DNA of 64,000 bases from IMG/VR virus record IMGVR_UViG_3300029268_000006, positions 62,001-126,000 of that record. The stretch is one strand, 5' to 3'. The DNA is from a virus. Every line of letters starts with the position of its first letter. The stretch's first letter is position 1. Positions 60,148 through 64,000 of this stretch are shown here, in pieces. The notes below the pieces were generated by a model, which did not search any database, was not told the origin of the DNA, and saw only the letters and a program-made list of their open reading frames with translations. Both the position numbers and the translations under genes were made by a program.

Positions 60148-60756
60148 ATGAAACTAAATAATCTTTTGAATTTTTCAGATTTTGCAAAATCTTGGAATCC
60201 AGAACAACAGAAAAAAACAAAAAGGACTGAAATTGGATTGGATATTATTAAAGAAAATAAAAAACCAACCTTAACAAAAAAGGAATTACAAAAAAGAGTA
60301 TCTGAAGAGGCAAAAAGAATGCAACAAGACCTAAAGAAACAAGGTTCTAGTTGGACCATATCTCAATGTAAAAAAGAGGCAGAAAAAACTTTCAGGGAAG
60401 AATTTGAAATTAAAGAAAATAATGAATTTCAACAATTTTCAGTTTATTATTCTGACCGTGTTGGTCTATTATGTGTTGAAATCGGTGATAATGGTGTTGA
60501 ATTGGCAAAAGAAAATATAATTGGATTAGAACAAGTTTTCAATGATGAAATCAAAAAATATATCAACAGTCACGACAATCCAAAAATAGAAATTAAGAAA
60601 ATATTATTTGATAAAATTAATATTCATTCTTATTTTGTCGATCCTAAAATGGTAAATGAATCACCTGTTAGTATAAATTTAACATCAGAACAAGTTGAAG
60701 AAGTTTTAGAAAAATCAAAAGATTATAATTTAGCATCGGAACTAGATTTTATGTAA
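60148..60756 (+). CDS. Hypothetical charged helical protein (202 aa)
   Basis: Starts MKLNNLLNFSDFAKSWNPEQ, with a long Lys-rich helical first half (TKKELQKRVSEEAKRMQQDL) and a mixed second half. The leader resembles the tagged proteins but has no clear (L/I)xE site. A promoter precedes it. Unknown. Confidence 0.55.
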   Translation: MKLNNLLNFSDFAKSWNPEQQKKTKRTEIGLDIIKENKKPTLTKKELQKRVSEEAKRMQQDLKKQGSSWTISQCKKEAEKTFREEFEIKENNEFQQFSVYYSDRVGLLCVEIGDNGVELAKENIIGLEQVFNDEIKKYINSHDNPKIEIKKILFDKINIHSYFVDPKMVNESPVSINLTSEQVEEVLEKSKDYNLASELDFM

Positions 60757-60772
60757 AATAATTAATTTAAAA

Positions 60773-61273
60773 ATGATAAAAAATTGGAAACAATATAATG
60801 AATCTTTCAATATTCCGGGACTTAGAATAAAAGAAATAACCGGGGGGTTAAAACCAGCTGATAAAGGTCATAAAAATATGATCGCAACATTTTTTAATAC
60901 TTTTGAAAATTATATTGATGTTGAAGATCCTGTTAAACATATTTTTAAAGTAAATGATTTAACTGGTGATGTCCTTAATAGTAATCGTGTTCAATTTAGG
61001 GTTTTAATACTAGGTAAACAAGAAATAGAAGAAACTGTTAGAAATAATATAACCAATTTATCTATGATTGAATTCTATGATAATTTACCAGATACATTAA
61101 ATATCTTCGGTATAAATATGAAACCTATGTCTTTTATAAATAAAGAAGATTTAAAATTCACATTTAATAACTCTTTAACTGTCGATGAAATAATAAAAAT
61201 TATTACAATGATATCAGGATTCCAATATAAATCGGAAAAAGATGGGTATTATATGTGGACAAAACAATTATAA
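60773..61273 (+). CDS. Unknown protein with targeting-like N-terminus (166 aa)
   Basis: The start MIKNWKQYNESF resembles the packaging-type peptides (cleavage would be after YNE). The body is alpha/beta (VQFRVLILGKQEIEETV, MSFINKEDLKFTFN). Sixteen bases after the previous gene on the same strand. No domain recognised. Confidence 0.5.
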   Translation: MIKNWKQYNESFNIPGLRIKEITGGLKPADKGHKNMIATFFNTFENYIDVEDPVKHIFKVNDLTGDVLNSNRVQFRVLILGKQEIEETVRNNITNLSMIEFYDNLPDTLNIFGINMKPMSFINKEDLKFTFNNSLTVDEIIKIITMISGFQYKSEKDGYYMWTKQL

Positions 61274-61276
61274 TCA

Positions 61277-61432
61277 ATGAAAAACATTAAAAATTTTAAA
61301 ACTTTTATTACTGAAAATTTAATAACAGAATCAAGTAGTTATATTTGTAAAGTATGTGGTGATTCCAGATTGGAACATGAAGAATTTGATGATGATCCAA
61401 ATGATGAAAATAAAATTTTTTTATTCCAATAA
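61277..61432 (+). CDS. Small protein with targeting-like N-terminus and CxxC (51 aa)
   Basis: MKNIKNFKTFITENLITESS is a good match to the internal-protein type (ITE site), followed by YICKVCGDSRLEHEEFDDD. It begins three bases after the previous stop. The CxxC could bind zinc but only one pair is present; possibly a truncated member of the tagged set. Confidence 0.45.
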   Translation: MKNIKNFKTFITENLITESSSYICKVCGDSRLEHEEFDDDPNDENKIFLFQ

Positions 61433-61463
61433 ATTTTCTTATATTAGTTTAAAGATATATTAT

Positions 61464-61856
61464 ATGAAAAGTAGGTTCTGTATAAAATGTAATAAAGAAA
61501 TTAAACCATATCTTCCGGATGAAAATGATAAACCAGAATATGGTATGTGGGAAGATGGTATTGTTGAAATAATTAATGGTGGATACGGTAGTAATTTTGA
61601 TGGGAATAAGTATTTAATTGCAATTTGTGATGATTGTATTGAATCTAATTTGGATAAATTAAAATATCCAGATAATTCACATAAAAATTTGTTTTTTAAA
61701 TACAAACCAACCGGACAATGGATTAATTTCAATGAAGATGGTATCTGGTCATTGGATGATGAAAAATCTGAAGAAGATAATATTTATGAGTTCATTAATG
61801 AAATTATGTTAGATTTGAAATGTTCGGAAGATGATATCGAAATACTATATCAGTGA
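61464..61856 (+). CDS. Hypothetical zinc-site protein (130 aa)
   Basis: From ATG 61464 (after GATATATTAT) it reads MKSRFCIKCNKEIKPYLP, then ICDDCIESNLDKL: two Cys pairs forming a likely zinc site, followed by an acidic tail. An upstream in-frame start at 61356 overlaps the previous ORF and is less likely. Its last seven bases overlap the convergent glycosyltransferase gene. Confidence 0.5.
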   Translation: MKSRFCIKCNKEIKPYLPDENDKPEYGMWEDGIVEIINGGYGSNFDGNKYLIAICDDCIESNLDKLKYPDNSHKNLFFKYKPTGQWINFNEDGIWSLDDEKSEEDNIYEFINEIMLDLKCSEDDIEILYQ

Positions 61857-62869
61857 TTCAAAAATTTAACCCAAAGAAATTTAGAACCTACATTATATAC
61901 AAATAAATTTCTTCTAGACCACCATTTTAACAATTTACAATATCTCCACTTATAAATTCTTATTATTTTTCTTATAGTTTTATTATAATCTACCGTTGAT
62001 GTTTTAAGAAACCAAGGCATCCATCTGATTGATTTACTAACTATAATAGGAACCCCCTTATTAACAAAATCCGCACTAACAATATTGAAACTTTCAGTAT
62101 AAGATAATTGTAATCCCAAATCCATTTTTTTAATTAAATGATGAAATTCTTCTTGTTTCATCCAATAATGTTTAACTAATTCGTGATGACTGTCTTTGAA
62201 TAATTCCTCTAGATTTTTTAAAACCGGATTTTTTATTTCACTTTTATCTAAATTCACATCCACACTAATATGAAATTTTAATTTTTTACCAATTTTATTA
62301 GCAGCTTCCATTGAACATATTGCCTGATAACATTGATTTTTTAAAATTCTTAAAGAACCAAAACACCCAATATCAATGTGATCGGATTCACTTTCTTTTT
62401 GTTTATTATGAAAATTTAAATCTATAATATTTGGTAAATAAATAAATTCATAAGATAATACATTTGTTAAATGTTTATTAAATTCATAATAATTGCAAGA
62501 TAAAAATAAATTATTCTTTTTAAGAGAAATATAATCATTGATATATTTCAAGGCCAATGTTTCTGCACTTAAAAATCCAATATCACTATGTATTCTAACA
62601 ATCCATTTAATATGTTTATATCTTTTAATTTCGATCAATTCCTTCATTTTTTCACCAGTTACCCACAACGCTTCAATGATAACTACATCCGGTTTAAATT
62701 CGAAAATTTCCTTATCTATATAATTTCCATCAATAACCTGAACAACTTTGCAAATATATCCAATTGTTTCTAAATATTTAGAAACTTGTTTTGATGAATT
62801 AATCAATCCATATGATTTCGAATGTGTTTTGTTGTAAAATCTGTCTTTCAGGACAAAAAGTATTCTCAT
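61850..62869 (-). CDS. Glycosyltransferase (GT4/GT-B-like)
   Basis: The 339-aa protein starts MRILFVLKDRFYNKTHS, a Rossmann-like first half with PDVVIIEALW, and a second half with IDIGCFGSLRILKNQ, then MDLGLQLSYTESFNIVSADF and NKGVPIIVS. The ESFN/xxAD segment is typical of sugar-nucleotide binding in GT-B enzymes. Likely targets are phage DNA bases or host surface sugars; it cannot be decided. It has its own promoter behind the PhoH terminator. Confidence 0.75.
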   Translation of the reverse strand: MRILFVLKDRFYNKTHSKSYGLINSSKQVSKYLETIGYICKVVQVIDGNYIDKEIFEFKPDVVIIEALWVTGEKMKELIEIKRYKHIKWIVRIHSDIGFLSAETLALKYINDYISLKKNNLFLSCNYYEFNKHLTNVLSYEFIYLPNIIDLNFHNKQKESESDHIDIGCFGSLRILKNQCYQAICSMEAANKIGKKLKFHISVDVNLDKSEIKNPVLKNLEELFKDSHHELVKHYWMKQEEFHHLIKKMDLGLQLSYTESFNIVSADFVNKGVPIIVSKSIRWMPWFLKTSTVDYNKTIRKIIRIYKWRYCKLLKWWSRRNLFVYNVGSKFLWVKFLNH

Positions 62870-62888
62870 TTAATTATAATTTTTGTTT

Positions 62889-62900
62889 TTATATATTGAT
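62889..62900 (-). promoter_or_regulatory. Probable late promoter of the glycosyltransferase
   Basis: ATCAATATATAA on the minus strand, 20 bases before ATG 62869 and downstream of the terminator at 62921-62948. Confidence 0.4.
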
Positions 62901-62920
62901 AAAAAATAATCGAAACAATA

Positions 62921-62948
62921 AAAAAACCCCTTTTTTGAGGGGTTTTTT
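62921..62948. terminator. Hairpin terminator after PhoH
   Basis: AAAAAACCCC, loop TTTTTTGA, GGGGTTTTTT. The stem is flanked by A and T tracts and works in both directions. It separates the PhoH gene from the glycosyltransferase transcript. Confidence 0.75.
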
Positions 62949-62952
62949 ATTT

Positions 62953-63816
62953 TTATTTGAATCTATCTAATATATTTCCGATAATTGGATTTCGAACTAT
63001 ATCTTCTTTTCTAAATTCTATGAACCCCATTCCGGTAATTCCTTGTAAATTGTCATAAACATATTTTAATCCACTTTCTTCCGGTTTCTTAAATCTATCT
63101 ATTTGGTTTAAATCGCCAGATATTATAAATTTAGAATTATATCCAATTCTAGTAAGAAGCGTTTTTATTCCTTTTATTGTCATGTTCTGACTTTCATCAC
63201 TGATAATCAAAGAGTTATCTAAATTTACACCTCTTAAAAACGACATATATAATGGACATAAGATACCACTTTCGACTAATTTCTTTCTGATATCTTCACC
63301 AACAATTTTATCAACCAAATAATAAATAGAATATAAATATGGAAATGTTTTTTGCTCTAAATCTCCTTTGAGGTAGCCGATTTGCTCTTCACTCTCGATG
63401 ATTGGTGTAATAATAAATATTTTTTCATAATTTCCAGATTTAAATAATTCTAATGCTTTAGCTATTGACAAGTAGCTCTTACCTACGCCCGAGTCACCAA
63501 TACAAATTGTTATTTCGTTTTCATCAATTAAATGTATAAACTCCTTTTGTTTTTGATTTTTGCATTTAAGATTAACTTTCTTTAACATCGTTTCAGCGTA
63601 TTGTTTTTTACCGAAAATAATATCATTATTTTTCTTTGATACTTCTTCTATAACATTTTCGTTGTCAAGAAAATTTAGATAATTGTTCTTACTTTTAGCC
63701 ATATGATAAGATTCTTTTTTGTTTAATCCATTAAAAAAACCGATACCTTCTTTTTTCAAAGATGACATCGGTGATTTTAAAGTTTTAAATAATGAAGCAC
63801 GATTACGTTTGATCAT
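62953..63816 (-). CDS. phoH: PhoH-like ATPase
   Basis: The 287-aa protein has the PhoH P-loop GDSGVGKSYLSIAKALE, then IGYLKGDLEQKTFPYLYSI, ILDE-like IISDESQNMTIKGIKTLLTR and FIISGDLNQIDR. The first 70 residues are a basic extension. PhoH ATPases, often carried by phages, are linked to phosphate stress or RNA handling, with no firm role. It is preceded by a promoter-like motif and followed by a terminator, so it is its own unit. Confidence 0.88.
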   Translation of the reverse strand: MIKRNRASLFKTLKSPMSSLKKEGIGFFNGLNKKESYHMAKSKNNYLNFLDNENVIEEVSKKNNDIIFGKKQYAETMLKKVNLKCKNQKQKEFIHLIDENEITICIGDSGVGKSYLSIAKALELFKSGNYEKIFIITPIIESEEQIGYLKGDLEQKTFPYLYSIYYLVDKIVGEDIRKKLVESGILCPLYMSFLRGVNLDNSLIISDESQNMTIKGIKTLLTRIGYNSKFIISGDLNQIDRFKKPEESGLKYVYDNLQGITGMGFIEFRKEDIVRNPIIGNILDRFK

Positions 63817-63822
63817 ACCCCA

Positions 63823-63834
63823 TTATATATTAAT
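63823..63834 (-). promoter_or_regulatory. Probable late promoter of phoH
   Basis: ATTAATATATAA on the minus strand, 7 bases before the ATG at 63816; closer to the start than other copies. Confidence 0.35.
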
Positions 63835-63917
63835 CTAAAAATATGGATTTTATTGAAATACCAGTAATGACTTGGTATTCAGGTGTATTTATTTTAATTT
63901 TTCATTTGACTTTTATA

Positions 63918-63930
63918 TTTTAATATATAA
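63918..63930 (+). promoter_or_regulatory. Probable late promoter
   Basis: TTTTAATATATAA lies 22 bases before ATG 63953, the start of the truncated last gene. The rest of 63835-63952 has no supported ORF. Confidence 0.4.
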
Positions 63931-63952
63931 ATGTAGAATGTAAATTATTAAT

Positions 63953-64000
63953 ATGTTAAAAAAAACAAATGGTTATTGGATATTTGAACGATGTAAAGAT
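63953..64000 (+). CDS. Start of a gene related to the GIY-YIG repeat protein (partial, runs off window)
   Basis: The 16 codons seen read MLKKTNGYWIFERCKD, matching the repeat opening NGYWTKERC of the endonuclease at 52874-54136. Probably a second member of that family; only the first unit begins here. Confidence 0.5.
   Translation, partial: MLKKTNGYWIFERCKD

Noticed and set aside
1-64000. tRNA and rRNA genes
   Set aside because: No cloverleaf-type sequence with a recognisable T-arm was noticed on either strand by eye; no covariance search was possible.

Overview
The window reads as part of the genome of a large, T4-like contractile-tailed phage (a jumbo or near-jumbo myovirus) infecting a member of the Bacteroidota. 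The T4-type evidence is a replication and recombination set (gp41-type helicase, UvsX, gp44-type clamp loader, gp46, type II topoisomerase, PhoH) together with a baseplate block (gp53-, gp27-, gp5- and gp25-like proteins and a possible gp54-like tube initiator). The host evidence is very AT-rich DNA (GC not computed), A-rich leaders almost without Shine-Dalgarno sites, a LruC-domain secreted protein with a Bacteroidota-style lipoprotein beside it, and an IS1595-family element.

Layout. 1-10.8 kb (mostly minus): gp41-type helicase fractured by a split intein with a homing endonuclease between the halves, an IMPDH/GMP reductase-like enzyme, UvsX, two further homing endonucleases, a cytosine methyltransferase and small unknown genes. 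10.9-20.6 kb (plus): tightly packed baseplate/hub operon, including a 1383-residue protein with two arrays of 15-residue repeats. 20.6-22.9 kb: clamp loader subunit, zinc protein, second DNA methyltransferase, terminator. 22.9-29.3 kb (minus): a complete NitT/TauT-like ABC importer whose solute-binding protein is fused to an OmpA domain, with two coiled-coil partner proteins; its ATPase is fractured in the P-loop by a second split intein whose endonuclease has decayed. 29.4-34.9 kb: cREC-like protein, GroEL, gp46. 34.9-42.5 kb: unknown or toxin-like proteins, several starting with a T4 internal-protein-like capsid-targeting sequence. 42.7-46.3 kb: cargo island of Bacteroidota-like secreted proteins, pseudogenes and an IS with perfect 8-bp target duplication. 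46.3-51.1 kb: deoxyribosyltransferase-like gene, decaying zinc-ribbon paralogues, single-chain topoisomerase II. 51.1-64 kb: lysine 2,3-aminomutase, GIY-YIG endonuclease, stand-alone RNA polymerase alpha-CTD-like protein, gp25, an ADP-ribosyltransferase-like protein with a targeting sequence, possible gp62, SET protein, glycosyltransferase and PhoH.

How it may fit together. Many genes follow a TTAATATATA-type motif about 15-30 bases before the start, a probable late promoter. The strongest unusual themes are: (1) two fractured P-loop ATPase genes joined by atypical split inteins with very short N-parts, one with an intact and one with a dead VSR-like endonuclease; (2) a phage-borne envelope-spanning ABC importer; (3) a set of proteins apparently tagged for packaging into the capsid and injection (HD-Nudix, ADP-ribosyltransferase-like and others); (4) an alpha-CTD mimic. 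All functional statements are inferred from sequence reading only; no database search was run.
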